From JALOAT01 sp041685115 (GTDB lineage Bacteria; Pseudomonadota; Gammaproteobacteria; Thiohalomonadales; Thiohalomonadaceae), in NCBI GenBank assembly GCA_041685115.1, contig JAWLGK010000001.1, positions 248,001-312,000 of the forward strand: a DNA stretch of 64,000 bases, given 5' to 3'. A model generated the notes under the pieces. It was not told the origin of the DNA, made no database searches, and was given only the letters and a program-made list of their open reading frames with translations. Within the stretch, counting starts at the first letter, position 1, and the number at the start of each line of letters is the position of its first letter. Below are positions 45,991 through 55,200 of the stretch, in pieces. The position numbers and the translations under genes are program-made.

Positions 45991-47151
45991 CTACGGCGCC
46001 TTGGTGGCGGCCTCCAGCAGCAGGCGGCCCTTGCACACCCGGACCGTCACCTCGCCGGCAACCACCGCGCGCAGCGTGTGCCCGACCAGCACGCCGCGCC
46101 AGCCGTACAGGAGCGGCACGTCGCCGTTGCCGAGCACCAGCTGTTCCAGGTCGCGTCGTCCGGCGATGGCTGCAGGGCTCACGCCTTGCTCCGCACCGAG
46201 CTGGCGCACCAGCCCCGCCAGCACGTCGACCACCGCCTCCCCCGAGGCGCTCAGCCGCTCGGCGAGGTCCAGCACGGGCCACTCCGCCGCCGGCAGGCGT
46301 CTGGCGGCGGCGATGAGTCCGATCAGGGTTGCGCCGTGGCGCGTGACGATGCCGGCCTCCAGGCCGCGTACGCGGCCGAGTTTGCCCGGGGTGTCCGGCA
46401 GCTGGCGGGCGAGTTCCACCAGGATCTCGTCCTTGAGGATCCAGCGCCGCGGCTTGTCCAGGGCGATGGCCTGCGTTTCGCGCCAGGCGGTGAGCGCACG
46501 CAACGCGGCGAGCTGCACGCCCTTGAGCTTGCCGGCGCCCTTGATGCGCAGCCACGCCTCTTCGGGCGGTGTGCAATAGGTGCGCGGTTCGGTGAGGGCG
46601 GCGAAGTCTTCATCCAGCCAATCACGGCGACCCTTGGCCTCGAGCTGTTCCACCAGGCGCAGGTATAGCGGGCCGAGGTGCAGCACGTCATCGGCGGCGT
46701 ACTCCAGCTGCTCGAGGTCCAGTGGGCGCTGCATCCAGTCGGTGCGCGTATGGGCCTTGTCGAGTTCCACCCCGAGCACCTGCCGCACCAGGGCGCCGTA
46801 GCCGACCTGATCGCCATAGCCCAGAACCGTTGCTGCCAGCTGGGTGTCGAACACAGGGCGTGGCAATTCACCGCGCAAGCCGAGGAAGATCTCCAGGTCC
46901 TGGCGACCGGCATGCATCACCTTGGTGATGGCCGGGTCGTAGATCAGGTCGAGCAGCGGCGTCAGGTCTGTGATGGCGAGCGGATCGACGCAGGCGCTCA
47001 CGGTGCCGTTCGACACCTGGATGAGGCACAGCTGCGGCCGGAAGGTCTTCTCGCGGATGAATTCGGTATCGAGCGCCAGCCATGGGCTGCCGCGCAGGGA
47101 TTCGGCCAGCGCGTCGAGCGCCTCGGGCGTTTCCACGTAAAGCGTCTGCAT
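45991..47151 (-). CDS. rnd: Ribonuclease D
   Basis: RNase D trims tRNA 3' ends. The 386-residue protein has the DEDDy exonuclease core: LALDTEFIREKTF (Asp, Glu), MHAGRQDLE (Asp) and LEYAADDVLHL (Tyr, Asp). A HRDC domain follows (LRALTAWRETQAIALDKPRRWILKDE) in the C-terminal half. Length is close to E. coli Rnd (375). Confidence 0.95.
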   Translation of the reverse strand: MQTLYVETPEALDALAESLRGSPWLALDTEFIREKTFRPQLCLIQVSNGTVSACVDPLAITDLTPLLDLIYDPAITKVMHAGRQDLEIFLGLRGELPRPVFDTQLAATVLGYGDQVGYGALVRQVLGVELDKAHTRTDWMQRPLDLEQLEYAADDVLHLGPLYLRLVEQLEAKGRRDWLDEDFAALTEPRTYCTPPEEAWLRIKGAGKLKGVQLAALRALTAWRETQAIALDKPRRWILKDEILVELARQLPDTPGKLGRVRGLEAGIVTRHGATLIGLIAAARRLPAAEWPVLDLAERLSASGEAVVDVLAGLVRQLGAEQGVSPAAIAGRRDLEQLVLGNGDVPLLYGWRGVLVGHTLRAVVAGEVTVRVCKGRLLLEAATKAP

Positions 47152-47262
47152 TGACGGTTCCTTTCAACAAGACGCGAGTATAACCGAGGGGTGCGTGGCG
47201 GCGGTGCCCTGCCGTGCCGGCCGCTCGGGTATACTGCCGCGCCGGTAAACCCGGGTATTGCC

Positions 47263-47766
47263 GTGTATTCTTTTGCCTCGCTGTTCATCCGTGTGTGTTT
47301 CCTGCGTGTCGGCCCGCAGTGCGTGCCCGATTCCCCCGTCCTGCTGTGGACCATGCTGGTCTTGCACTGGCTGCTCGGCACACTGCTCGCCCTGTTCACC
47401 TATCCCATCGGCCAGGCCGCGGCGCTGGCCCTCATCGGCACCCTGCTGACCGTGGCGCTGGTGCACGGCGCACTCATGGTCGCCGACCGTTCGCACCGTT
47501 TCGGACAGACCGTCACCGCCATGGCCGGCGCCGAGTTCATGCTCGGAGTGCTGGCGCTCGTGATCTCGCTCTGGTATTACAACGGGGGCAACGAATGGGC
47601 GGCATCGCTGTTTTCGCTGTTGCTGCTGGGATGGAACGTGGTCGTGGCGGCGCACATCTTTCGCCATGCCCTCGACGGCACGCGCCTGCTCGGCATCGCC
47701 TCCGCCCTCGCATACACCATGGTTTCCTATTTCGTGTCCGGCCTGCTGACCGGCGCGGGGGTCTGA
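47263..47766 (+). CDS. Small integral membrane protein of unknown function
   Basis: I do not know a function for this protein. With the GTG start at 47263 it has 167 residues (MYSFASLFIRVCFLRVGPQ) and four predicted membrane helices (LVLHWLLGTLLALFTYP, ALIGTLLTVALVHGALM, MLGVLALVISLWYY, SLFSLLLLGWNVVVAAHIF), perhaps with a fifth at the C-terminus. An in-frame start at 47191 would add an unlikely Arg/Pro-rich stretch. It ends 1 nt before mpl, so the two are probably cotranscribed. Confidence 0.7.
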   Translation: MYSFASLFIRVCFLRVGPQCVPDSPVLLWTMLVLHWLLGTLLALFTYPIGQAAALALIGTLLTVALVHGALMVADRSHRFGQTVTAMAGAEFMLGVLALVISLWYYNGGNEWAASLFSLLLLGWNVVVAAHIFRHALDGTRLLGIASALAYTMVSYFVSGLLTGAGV

Positions 47767-47767
47767 C

Positions 47768-49132
47768 ATGCATCTGCACATCCTCGGTATCTGCGGCACC
47801 TTCATGGGCGGCATCGCCCTGCTCGCGCGCGCCCTCGGCCACACCGTGAGCGGGCAGGACGCCAATGTGTATCCGCCCATGAGCACCCAACTGGCCGCGG
47901 CGGGGATTGCACTCACCGAGGGTTATGCACCGGAAGGCATCCCGCCGTCGGCGGATGTGGTGGTGATCGGCAATGCCATGGCGCGCGGCAACCCCGCCGT
48001 GGAATACGTGCTCGATCGCGGGCTCGCCTACACCTCCGGCCCGCAGTGGCTGGCCGAACATGTGCTGGCCGGGCGCTTCGTGATCGCCGTGGCCGGCACC
48101 CACGGCAAGACCACCACCACCGCCATGATCGCCCGCATCCTCGAGCATGCCGGCCTGGCGCCCGGGTTTCTCATCGGCGGCGTGCCGCAGGACTTCGGCC
48201 TGTCCGCGCGCCTCGGCACCACGGACTTCTTCGTGGTGGAGGCGGACGAATACGACACCGCCTTCTTCGACAAGCGTTCCAAGTTCGTGCACTACCGCCC
48301 GCGCACCGCGGTGCTCAACAACCTGGAATACGACCACGCCGACATCTTCCCGGACCTCGCCGCCATCCAGCGCCAGTTCCACCACCTGGTGCGCACGGTA
48401 CCGGGCAGTGGCCTCATCGTCGCCGGCGCGGAGGCCAGCCTGGACGAGGTGCTCGGCATGGGCTGCTGGACGCCGGTGGAACGTATCGGCCGCGACGACG
48501 GCTGGCAGGCGCGCAGCCTCGCCGAGGACGGCAGCGCCTTCGACGTCTACTTCCGTGATGAACGCCTCGGCCGCGTGGAATGGTCACAGCTCGGCCGGCA
48601 TAACGTGGCCAATGCGCTGGCCGCGGTGGCGGCGGCGCGCCATGCCGGCGTGGCGCCCGCGGTGGCCATCGAGGCCCTGGGCGGCTTCCAGGGCGTGAAG
48701 CGCCGTATGGAGGTGCGCGGGCGTGCCCGCGGCGTCACCGTCTACGACGACTTCGCCCATCACCCCACGGCGGTCGCGACCACCCTGGACGGCCTGCGCA
48801 AGCGCGTGGGCCGTGCGCGCATCCTCGCCGTGCTGGAACCCCGTTCCAACACCATGCGCCTCGGCGTGCACCGCGACAGTCTGGCCGATGCCCTCACCGC
48901 CGCCGACCGCGTATTCCTTTACCAGCCCGCCAACATGGGCTGGGACCTGGCCCCGGTTGCCACTGCCCTCGCCGGGCGCGCCGAGGTCTTCGCCGACCTC
49001 GACAGCCTCCTCGCCGCCATCAGCCATGAAGCCCGCGACGGCGACCACGTGCTGGTCATGTCCAACGGCGGCTTCGGCGGCATCCACCAGAAACTGCTGG
49101 ACGCGCTGGCGGCGGAATCTACGCCGGCGTAA
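47768..49132 (+). CDS. mpl: UDP-N-acetylmuramate:L-alanyl-gamma-D-glutamyl-meso-diaminopimelate ligase
   Basis: Mpl recycles the peptidoglycan tripeptide by joining it directly to UDP-MurNAc. The 454-residue Mur ligase starts HILGICGTFMGGIALLARALGH, has the ATP loop AVAGTHGKTTTTAMIA, NLEYDHADIF and the central-domain YDDFAHHPTA, and ends in VLVMSNGGFGGIHQKLL, which is typical of Mpl rather than MurC. Its TAA stop lies at the edge of a fold-back repeat. It links functionally with slt (25533) in cell-wall recycling. Confidence 0.95.
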   Translation: MHLHILGICGTFMGGIALLARALGHTVSGQDANVYPPMSTQLAAAGIALTEGYAPEGIPPSADVVVIGNAMARGNPAVEYVLDRGLAYTSGPQWLAEHVLAGRFVIAVAGTHGKTTTTAMIARILEHAGLAPGFLIGGVPQDFGLSARLGTTDFFVVEADEYDTAFFDKRSKFVHYRPRTAVLNNLEYDHADIFPDLAAIQRQFHHLVRTVPGSGLIVAGAEASLDEVLGMGCWTPVERIGRDDGWQARSLAEDGSAFDVYFRDERLGRVEWSQLGRHNVANALAAVAAARHAGVAPAVAIEALGGFQGVKRRMEVRGRARGVTVYDDFAHHPTAVATTLDGLRKRVGRARILAVLEPRSNTMRLGVHRDSLADALTAADRVFLYQPANMGWDLAPVATALAGRAEVFADLDSLLAAISHEARDGDHVLVMSNGGFGGIHQKLLDALAAESTPA

Positions 49133-49326
49133 CGCGGAGTACGCGGAGGCGCGGAGATCGCGGAGAAAATGAAAATGGAACATCCTCGGCATAATCACCT
49201 GCAGCCTCTGTGTACGGTCCGACCAAGGTCATCACGAGTGATCTTCCTCCGCGCCCTCCGCGCCCTCCGCGCCTCCGCGCCCTCCGCGCCCTCCGCGCCC
49301 TCCGCGCCCTCCGCGCCCTCCGCGTT
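49131..49326. repeat. Fold-back repeat of CGCGGAGGA-type 9-mers with an expanded right arm
   Basis: The left arm (49131-49163) is a few copies of ACGCGGAGG-like words starting AACGCGG. After about 80 nt of unique sequence the right arm (about 49245-49326) carries about nine copies of CTCCGCGCC-like words ending GCGTT. It fills the gap between mpl and ubiX, and its first bases include the mpl stop codon. The arms are unequal, which suggests slippage expansion of the right arm. Confidence 0.8.
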
Positions 49327-49353
49327 CAAGCGTTCATACGAGGGCGTATCTGC

Positions 49354-49965
49354 ATGAGCCGCGATGCCATCGCCCTGGCCATGACCGGCGCCTCGGGGGC
49401 GCCTTATGGATTGCGCCTGCTGGAGTGCCTGATCGCGGCGCGCTGCAAGGTGTATCTGATGGTGTCGGCGCCGGCGCAGGTGGTGCTGGCGCAGGAGACG
49501 GAGCTGGAGGTGCCGGGCCGGCCGGAGGCCATGCGCGCGTTTTTCGCCGAGCGTTTCGGTGCGGCGGAGGGACAGCTGGAGGTGTTCGGGCGCGATCAGT
49601 GGATGGCGCCGGTGGCCTCGGGCTCCAACGCGCCGCGGGCCATGGTGGTGTGCCCGTGCTCCACGGGCACGGTGTCGGCTATCGCCCTGGGTGCCAGCGA
49701 TAACCTCATCGAACGCGCCGCCGACGTGATGATAAAGGAGCGCCGCCCGCTGCTCCTGGTGCCCCGCGAGGCGCCGTTGTCGGCCATCCATCTGGAGCAC
49801 ATGCTCAACCTGGCGCGCCTTGGCGTGACCATCCTGCCGGCCGCGCCGGGCTTCTATCACCGGCCCCAATCGGTGCAGGACCTAGTCGACTTCATCATCG
49901 CGCGGGTGCTCGATCACCTGGGCATCGAACACCGCCTGGGGCGCCGTTGGGGTGATGGGACCTGA
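49354..49965 (+). CDS. ubiX: Flavin prenyltransferase UbiX
   Basis: UbiX makes prenylated FMN, the cofactor of the UbiD decarboxylase in ubiquinone synthesis. The 203-residue protein has the FMN-binding starts MTGASGAPYGLRLLE, ASGSNAPRAMVVCPCSTGTV (active-site region) and KERRPLLLVPREAPLS, and a C-terminal LPAAPGFYHRPQS. The start at 49354 has GAGGG 9 nt upstream. Confidence 0.95.
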   Translation: MSRDAIALAMTGASGAPYGLRLLECLIAARCKVYLMVSAPAQVVLAQETELEVPGRPEAMRAFFAERFGAAEGQLEVFGRDQWMAPVASGSNAPRAMVVCPCSTGTVSAIALGASDNLIERAADVMIKERRPLLLVPREAPLSAIHLEHMLNLARLGVTILPAAPGFYHRPQSVQDLVDFIIARVLDHLGIEHRLGRRWGDGT

Positions 49966-50022
49966 AGAATCCAGTGAGCACGGAAGGGCCTGTGCGGGCG
50001 GGATCGGCTAAGGTTTGAGCCC

Positions 50023-50610
50023 ATGGAGACGCTCGACATCCCCTTGTTCCCGTTGCACACGGTCCTGTTTCCGGGCGGGCCGCTGGCGCTGCGCGTGTTC
50101 GAGCCGCGCTACCTGGACATGATCGGCAAGGTGGTGAAGGACAGCAGCCGCTTCGGCGTCTGCCTGATCGCCGAGGGGGAGGAGATCGGCGAGGCGGCAT
50201 TCACCTACGACATCGGCACGCTCGTCCATGTGCGTTACTGGCACAAGCGCGCCGACGGCATGCTCGGCGTCACGGTGATCGGCGATCAGCGCTTTCGCAT
50301 CATCGAACGCCGGGTGCAGCCCGATCAACTCATCACCGCGCGCGCTGAGCTCATTCCCAACGAACCCTCTGCGCCCCTGGCGCCCGAATTCCGCACCCTC
50401 TCCGTGCTGTTGCAGGAGATCATGGAACAGCTCGGCCACCCGTACGTGAAACTGCCCAAGCACTACGACGACGCCTCATGGGTCGGCGCGCGCCTCGCGG
50501 AGCTGCTGCCCATTTCCCTGCCGCAGAAGCAGTTGCTGCTGCAACTGGACGATCCCGTCGAGCGACTCGAACGCCTGCGCGCCATGATCGAGCTGGGCGA
50601 ACTCGCCTGA
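50023..50610 (+). CDS. LON substrate-binding-domain protein
   Basis: This 195-residue protein is the N-terminal substrate-binding domain of Lon protease without the ATPase or peptidase. The start LDIPLFPLHTVLFPGGPLALRVFEPRYLDM is the family signature, and LGVTVIGDQRFRI the next. Such proteins are common in proteobacteria; their function is not established. Its last 135 nt overlap the 3' end of the opposite-strand DedA-PAP2 gene. Confidence 0.88.
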   Translation: METLDIPLFPLHTVLFPGGPLALRVFEPRYLDMIGKVVKDSSRFGVCLIAEGEEIGEAAFTYDIGTLVHVRYWHKRADGMLGVTVIGDQRFRIIERRVQPDQLITARAELIPNEPSAPLAPEFRTLSVLLQEIMEQLGHPYVKLPKHYDDASWVGARLAELLPISLPQKQLLLQLDDPVERLERLRAMIELGELA

Positions 50611-52581
50611 GCCGTTAACCAGCAGCACGCCATCTGCCTGTCTGAGATTGACCGGGCCCCGCGACAGATCGGCGGCAAACGCCTCACACGCGGCAACGAA
50701 CTCACCCACCGTGCGCGGCACCACCAGCCCCGGTAGCGGTCGATCGCCGACCAGCGTGCTCGCGGTGCCCAGCCACAGCGGCTGCGAGCCGGGCGTCAGC
50801 CGTACCCCGCTATCCCACAGGCGCAGCCCCAGCAGGCGTTCACCCATCGGTTTCACCAGCAGCAGGCTCTCGTGACGGCCATCGTGCACCTGCGGCAGCA
50901 GCGGCAGGCTCTCCAGCGGCCCACCACCGAACCAGCGTAGCCAATTGAGCACATCCAGCGGCGCGCTCGAGCGCCAACCCTGCCTGCCGAGCACCCCGGT
51001 GAGCTGTGCCAGCGAACCGGCGTACTGCACGTTGAGCGGGTGATCCGCCCGCCCGCGCAGGTCTTCCCGCGCCGTGGGCAGCGACCGCCACCCCTCCGCC
51101 CACCACTCGGCGCGCGGGAGGGCGGTGATGACCGGTGTCACCCGGTAGCGCTGCAACTCATTGGCAAAATCGTATGGGATGTGCAGCGCAGCGCCGAGGG
51201 TCAGGGTGGCGGAGGCCGCCAGCAGCAGACGGCGCCACGACAAGGTCGCGGCCGGGTGCCTGCGGTAGGCGATGCCGAGCAGGGCCACCCACACCAGGCC
51301 GAGGCTCAGCCCGCCCAGCACGTCCGACAGCCAGTGCACGCCCAGGTACAGGCGTGAAAAAGCGATGAGCGCGATGGACGGCGCCGCCACGGCGTAGGCC
51401 AGCCAGCGCCGCGCGGGCGGGAGCTCGCGTGCCAACAGTACGGCGAGGAAGCCGTACACCACCGTCGAGGAGGTGGCGTGGCCGCTCGGAAATGCAAAGG
51501 CGCTCGCCCCGCTGTACACATCCGCGGGACGCGCCACCGCCGTGGTCAGCTTGAGCACCTGGATCAGCGCCTGGGCAAACGCCGCCGCGGCCAGCCAGTA
51601 CAGCGCGGCGCTCCAGCGCCGGTGCACCAGCAGCCAGGCGAGGATGACGATGAATACCGAGAGCAGGACCTGCCAATCACCCAATTGCGTTACGGCCACC
51701 ATCAGGGTGTCCATCCACGGCGTGCGTAGCCATTGGAAGGCGTGGAACACTGCGTCGTCCAGCACCATGAGTTCGCGACTCGCGCCCACTTCGTCGAGCA
51801 ATTCGATAAATGCCGCGGTGGACAGGATCAGCGTACCCGCCAGCAACAGCAGTCCACCGGCCTCGTGTTGCTGCGGATCGAGCAGTGCGCGCGGAACCCG
51901 TCCCGCCAGCGGATGATTGCGCGCGAACGTCAGTGCGTTCTGGATGAGCGACTGGGTACGCGGCTGCATGAACCGCCAGGCCGCACGCACCGCCCACACC
52001 GCCAGCACCACCACGGCGGTGAGCGCCAGGACCAGCAGCACCAGGCGCGTGGCCACTTCGGCGGCGAGGCCGAGCGAGGCACCGAACACCACGCCCGGTA
52101 ACAGGTAGGCCGGTGCCCAAAGCAACGCAGAAAACACATTGATGACGAAAAAACGCGGCGCCGGCATGTCCATCATGCCGGCCACCGCGGGAATCACCGG
52201 GCGAATGGGCCCGACGAAGCGGCCCATCAGCACGCTCTTGCCGCCGTGGTTGTGGAAGAAGGCAATGGCTGTGCCGAGCCATTGGGGATGGGCGCGAAAG
52301 GGCCAGCGTGTGGCGAGTCCGTCGTGAAAGCGCCGCCCCAACCAAAAACTCACACCGTCGCCGGCAATGGCGCCCGCCACCGCCCAGGCAAGCACGGGCC
52401 AGAATGGCAGTGCACCCGCACCGATGATCGCTCCAACCGCAAACATGAGTACCGCGCCGGGCATGAACAGACCGACCACTGCCAACGATTCCAGGCAGGC
52501 GATGGCGAATACCGCGGCCCCGGCGAGTCCCGGATGGGCAGATAGCCAGTGGAGCAGGGTGTCGAGCGGGAGCCAGTCCAT
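50476..52581 (-). CDS. DedA-PAP2-LssY_C fusion membrane protein
   Basis: The 701-residue protein joins three modules. Residues about 1-190 are a DedA/VTT domain (LAGAAVFAIACLESLAVVG; GRFVGPIRPVIPAVAGM). Residues about 270-460 are a PAP2 lipid phosphatase with all three motifs: KLTTAVARP, FPSGHATSS and SRLYLGVHWLSDV. The C-terminal part is LssY_C-like. DedA proteins act as lipid flippases and PAP2 enzymes dephosphorylate undecaprenyl or phosphatidyl phosphates, so the fusion may move and dephosphorylate one lipid carrier. The last 45 codons run antisense to the LON-domain gene and show no family similarity. Confidence 0.88.
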   Translation of the reverse strand: MDWLPLDTLLHWLSAHPGLAGAAVFAIACLESLAVVGLFMPGAVLMFAVGAIIGAGALPFWPVLAWAVAGAIAGDGVSFWLGRRFHDGLATRWPFRAHPQWLGTAIAFFHNHGGKSVLMGRFVGPIRPVIPAVAGMMDMPAPRFFVINVFSALLWAPAYLLPGVVFGASLGLAAEVATRLVLLVLALTAVVVLAVWAVRAAWRFMQPRTQSLIQNALTFARNHPLAGRVPRALLDPQQHEAGGLLLLAGTLILSTAAFIELLDEVGASRELMVLDDAVFHAFQWLRTPWMDTLMVAVTQLGDWQVLLSVFIVILAWLLVHRRWSAALYWLAAAAFAQALIQVLKLTTAVARPADVYSGASAFAFPSGHATSSTVVYGFLAVLLARELPPARRWLAYAVAAPSIALIAFSRLYLGVHWLSDVLGGLSLGLVWVALLGIAYRRHPAATLSWRRLLLAASATLTLGAALHIPYDFANELQRYRVTPVITALPRAEWWAEGWRSLPTAREDLRGRADHPLNVQYAGSLAQLTGVLGRQGWRSSAPLDVLNWLRWFGGGPLESLPLLPQVHDGRHESLLLVKPMGERLLGLRLWDSGVRLTPGSQPLWLGTASTLVGDRPLPGLVVPRTVGEFVAACEAFAADLSRGPVNLRQADGVLLVNGSGEFAQLDHGAQAFESLDGIVQLQQQLLLRQGNGQQLREARADP

Positions 52582-52695
52582 CGCGAAAATTCTAACCTGC
52601 CGTGCGCCGTCGCCGCCCGTTCTGGGATATCTTCTGCGCTTAACGTGATGCCCGCACAAGGGCGCAGCTCGCAAATCACCGAGGGGGAGTCAGTC

Positions 52696-53970
52696 TTGAA
52701 GCTCGAAACCATCGCCGTCCACGGCGGCTACAGCCCGGATCCGACCACCAAGTCCGTGGCGGTGCCCATCTACCAGACCACGTCCTACGCCTTCGACGAT
52801 ACCCAGCATGGCGCGGACCTCTTCGACCTGAAGGTGCCGGGCAACATCTACACGCGCATCATGAACCCGACCAATGCGGTGCTGGAGCAGCGCGTGGCGG
52901 AGATGGAAGGCGGCGTGGGCGCCCTGGCGGTGGCGTCGGGCATGGCGGCCATCACCTATGCCATCCAGACCCTGGCCCAGGCCGGCGACAACATCGTCAC
53001 CACCAGCAAGCTCTACGGCGGCACCTACAACCTGTTCGCGCATACCCTGCCGCGCTTCGGCATCGAGGTGCGCTTTGCCGCCCACGACGACATCGCCGGT
53101 CTCGCGTCCCTCATCGATGCCAATACCAAGGCGGTGTTTTGCGAATCCATCGGCAATCCGGCCGGCAACATCGTCGACGTGGCCGCCCTCGCCGAGGTCG
53201 CCCATGGGCGCGGCGTGCCGCTCATCGTCGACAACACGGTGGCCACGCCCTGCCTGTGGCGTCCCATCGAACACGGCGCCGACATCGTGGTGCACGCGCT
53301 CACCAAGTACATGGGCGGGCACGGCAACAGCATCGCCGGCGTGGTGGTGGATTCGGGCAAGTTCGATTGGGCCGCGCACGCCGATCGCTTCCCGCTGCTT
53401 ACCACACCCGATCGCTCCTATCATGGCGTGAACTACGTGGAGACCTTCGGTCCCGCCGCCTTCATCGCCCGCTGCCGCGTGGTGCCGCTGCGCAACATGG
53501 GCGCGGCGCTCTCGCCGTTCAACGCCTTCCTGGTGTTGCAGGGCATCGAGACCCTGGCGCTGCGCATGGAGCGCCACTGCGAGAACACCCAGCGCGTGGC
53601 GGAATACCTCAAGGGCCACCCGCAGGTCTCCTGGGTCAATTACGGCGGGCTGTCCGACAGCCCCGACCACGCGCTAGCAAAGAAGTACATGGGCGGTCGC
53701 GCCTCGGGCATCCTCTCGTTCGGCATCAAGGGCGGCCGCGAGGCGGGGGCGAAGTTCATCGACGCGCTGAAGCTCATCGTGCGCCTGGTGAACATCGGCG
53801 ATGCCAAGTCGCTGGCCTGCCACCCGGCCACCACCACCCATCGCCAGCTCAGCGACGAGGAACTGAAGGCGGCGGGCGTCTCGGCCGACATGGTGCGCCT
53901 GTCCATCGGCATCGAACACATCGACGACATCCTGGCCGATGTGGAGCAGGCGCTGGCGGCAGCGAAATAG
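52696..53970 (+). CDS. metY: O-acetylhomoserine sulfhydrylase (PLP-dependent, MetY)
   Basis: MetY makes homocysteine from O-acetylhomoserine and sulfide. The 424-residue Cys/Met-metabolism enzyme shows ETIAVHGGYSPDPTTKSVAVP, EGGVGALAVASGMAAI (PLP phosphate), TSKLYGGTYNLF, the PLP lysine in HALTKYMGGHG and SLACHPATTTHRQ. It probably starts with TTG at 52696, because GAGGGGGAG lies just 6 nt upstream and family similarity begins there. It feeds homocysteine to the methyl cycle encoded at 7-11.6 kb. Confidence 0.93.
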   Translation: MKLETIAVHGGYSPDPTTKSVAVPIYQTTSYAFDDTQHGADLFDLKVPGNIYTRIMNPTNAVLEQRVAEMEGGVGALAVASGMAAITYAIQTLAQAGDNIVTTSKLYGGTYNLFAHTLPRFGIEVRFAAHDDIAGLASLIDANTKAVFCESIGNPAGNIVDVAALAEVAHGRGVPLIVDNTVATPCLWRPIEHGADIVVHALTKYMGGHGNSIAGVVVDSGKFDWAAHADRFPLLTTPDRSYHGVNYVETFGPAAFIARCRVVPLRNMGAALSPFNAFLVLQGIETLALRMERHCENTQRVAEYLKGHPQVSWVNYGGLSDSPDHALAKKYMGGRASGILSFGIKGGREAGAKFIDALKLIVRLVNIGDAKSLACHPATTTHRQLSDEELKAAGVSADMVRLSIGIEHIDDILADVEQALAAAK

Positions 53971-53989
53971 CCCTCGCGCAGCCCCAGAG

Positions 53990-54029
53990 AAGGGCGCGCA
54001 TGTCGCCGACATGCGCGCCTTAATTTTTT
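53990..54029 (+). terminator. Rho-independent terminator after metY
   Basis: AAGGGCGCGCATGTCG and CGACATGCGCGCCTT form a long stem followed by AATTTTTT, about 20 nt after the metY stop. Confidence 0.9.
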
Positions 54030-54162
54030 GGAGCTTCCGGCTTTCTGTGTCGCAACGTGTGAATCGTTTCACATTCCTGGGAAGGGCTGTAGAGCCCCTC
54101 GCGGGCGTGGACCATCGTTGGGTTAGTATCCGGGACACAATAAAAACATGGAGGACCTCCCT

Positions 54163-54984
54163 GTGCCCTTTTTCCACCATTGCATCCCCGTACGTTGGCT
54201 TGCCCTTTTGTGCCTGCTGCCTGCGGACCTCGTCGCGGCGGAGGATGGCTTCGACGGCCGCCGACTGTTTCCTTCAGTGACCTGGATAAGCCTTGACGAA
54301 CTGCATGCACGGGTCGATACGGTCGAACTCGTCGACGTACGTTCCAACTATGAGTATCAGACGCTGCACATCGCAGGTGCGCAGAATGTCCCGCTCGGCG
54401 AACGTGGTTTTGCCGATCAGGTGCGCGCGTTGCGGGCCGCGTCCAGCAAGCCCATCGTGTTTTACTGCAATGGCCGCTCGTGCATGAAATCCTATGAGGC
54501 CGTACTGACGGCGCAGAAGGAAGGGGTGCGGGATGTGCTGTCCTATGATGCAGGCGTGTTCGACTGGGTGAAACGTTTCCCGGAAAAAAGCGTGATGCTC
54601 GGCGAATCACCCGTGGATCCTGCGCGACTCATCGAGAAGGAAAAGTTCGCCGCACATTTGCTCAAGCCTGCGGCGTTCGAGCAGCGCATCGGCGCCGGCG
54701 CCATCGTGCTCGATATCCGCGACCAGTATCAGCAAGAGGGCACAGCGCTATTCCCCGCAGTGCAGAGCTCGGTGCCGCTGGACAACAAGGCGCTGAAGCG
54801 CTACGTGGAACAGGCAAAGCGCCAGAACAAGACGTTGCTTATCTACGATGCCGGCGGGCAGCAGGTTCGCTGGCTGCAGTATTACCTCGAAGCGGAAAAA
54901 GTGCCGTCGTACTTCTTCATGCAGGGCGGCGCCAAGGGCTACTACGATGGCATGATTGCCGACCTGATCGGCAAGAAGCACTGA
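54163..54984 (+). CDS. Secreted double-rhodanese protein
   Basis: The protein (about 273 residues) has a signal peptide (VRWLALLCLLPADLVAAE) and two rhodanese-like domains. The first has the active-site loop FYCNGRSCMKS with a catalytic Cys. The second has YDAGGQQVRWLQ at the same place and no Cys, so it is probably inactive or structural. A sulfur-carrier or thiol role in the periplasm is likely. An ATG at 54148 is in frame, but GGAGG (54150-54154) lies inside that reading and is correctly spaced for the GTG at 54163. Confidence 0.85.
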   Translation: MPFFHHCIPVRWLALLCLLPADLVAAEDGFDGRRLFPSVTWISLDELHARVDTVELVDVRSNYEYQTLHIAGAQNVPLGERGFADQVRALRAASSKPIVFYCNGRSCMKSYEAVLTAQKEGVRDVLSYDAGVFDWVKRFPEKSVMLGESPVDPARLIEKEKFAAHLLKPAAFEQRIGAGAIVLDIRDQYQQEGTALFPAVQSSVPLDNKALKRYVEQAKRQNKTLLIYDAGGQQVRWLQYYLEAEKVPSYFFMQGGAKGYYDGMIADLIGKKH

Positions 54985-55048
54985 AGATGCCGGCGTCGGC
55001 GTGCGCCAGCACAACCGGGCCAGGGGCCAACGGTGAGCGTTCGATACT

Positions 55049-55200
55049 AATAGCTGTTCCGAATCCTTCAGCACGTGTCGGCTCGCAAAGACGCAAGAAC
55101 GCCACCGAAAAAGCCGAGAGAAAGCGCAGGAAAATCCCGATGCGTTCGGCCTTGGCGTTCTCTACATCTTGGCGAGAGCCAATTCAGGTATCTCGTGGTT
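55049..55200. repeat. About 150-nt dispersed fold-back element, copy 2
   Basis: It matches the element at 20233-20384 along its whole length: AATAGCTGTTCCG at the start, CACGTG(T/C)CG, CTCGCAAAG, a shared GCCGAGAGAAAG block, then CTTGGCGTTCTC and CTTGGCGAGAG, and TCTCGTGGTT at the end. The arms fold back on each other imperfectly. It follows the rhodanese gene. Confidence 0.75.

Noticed and set aside
49245..49326. CRISPR-like or coding tandem repeat near ubiX
   Set aside because: The period is 9 nt with no spacers. It is one arm of a fold-back element, and the frame through it lacks UbiX similarity before 49354.
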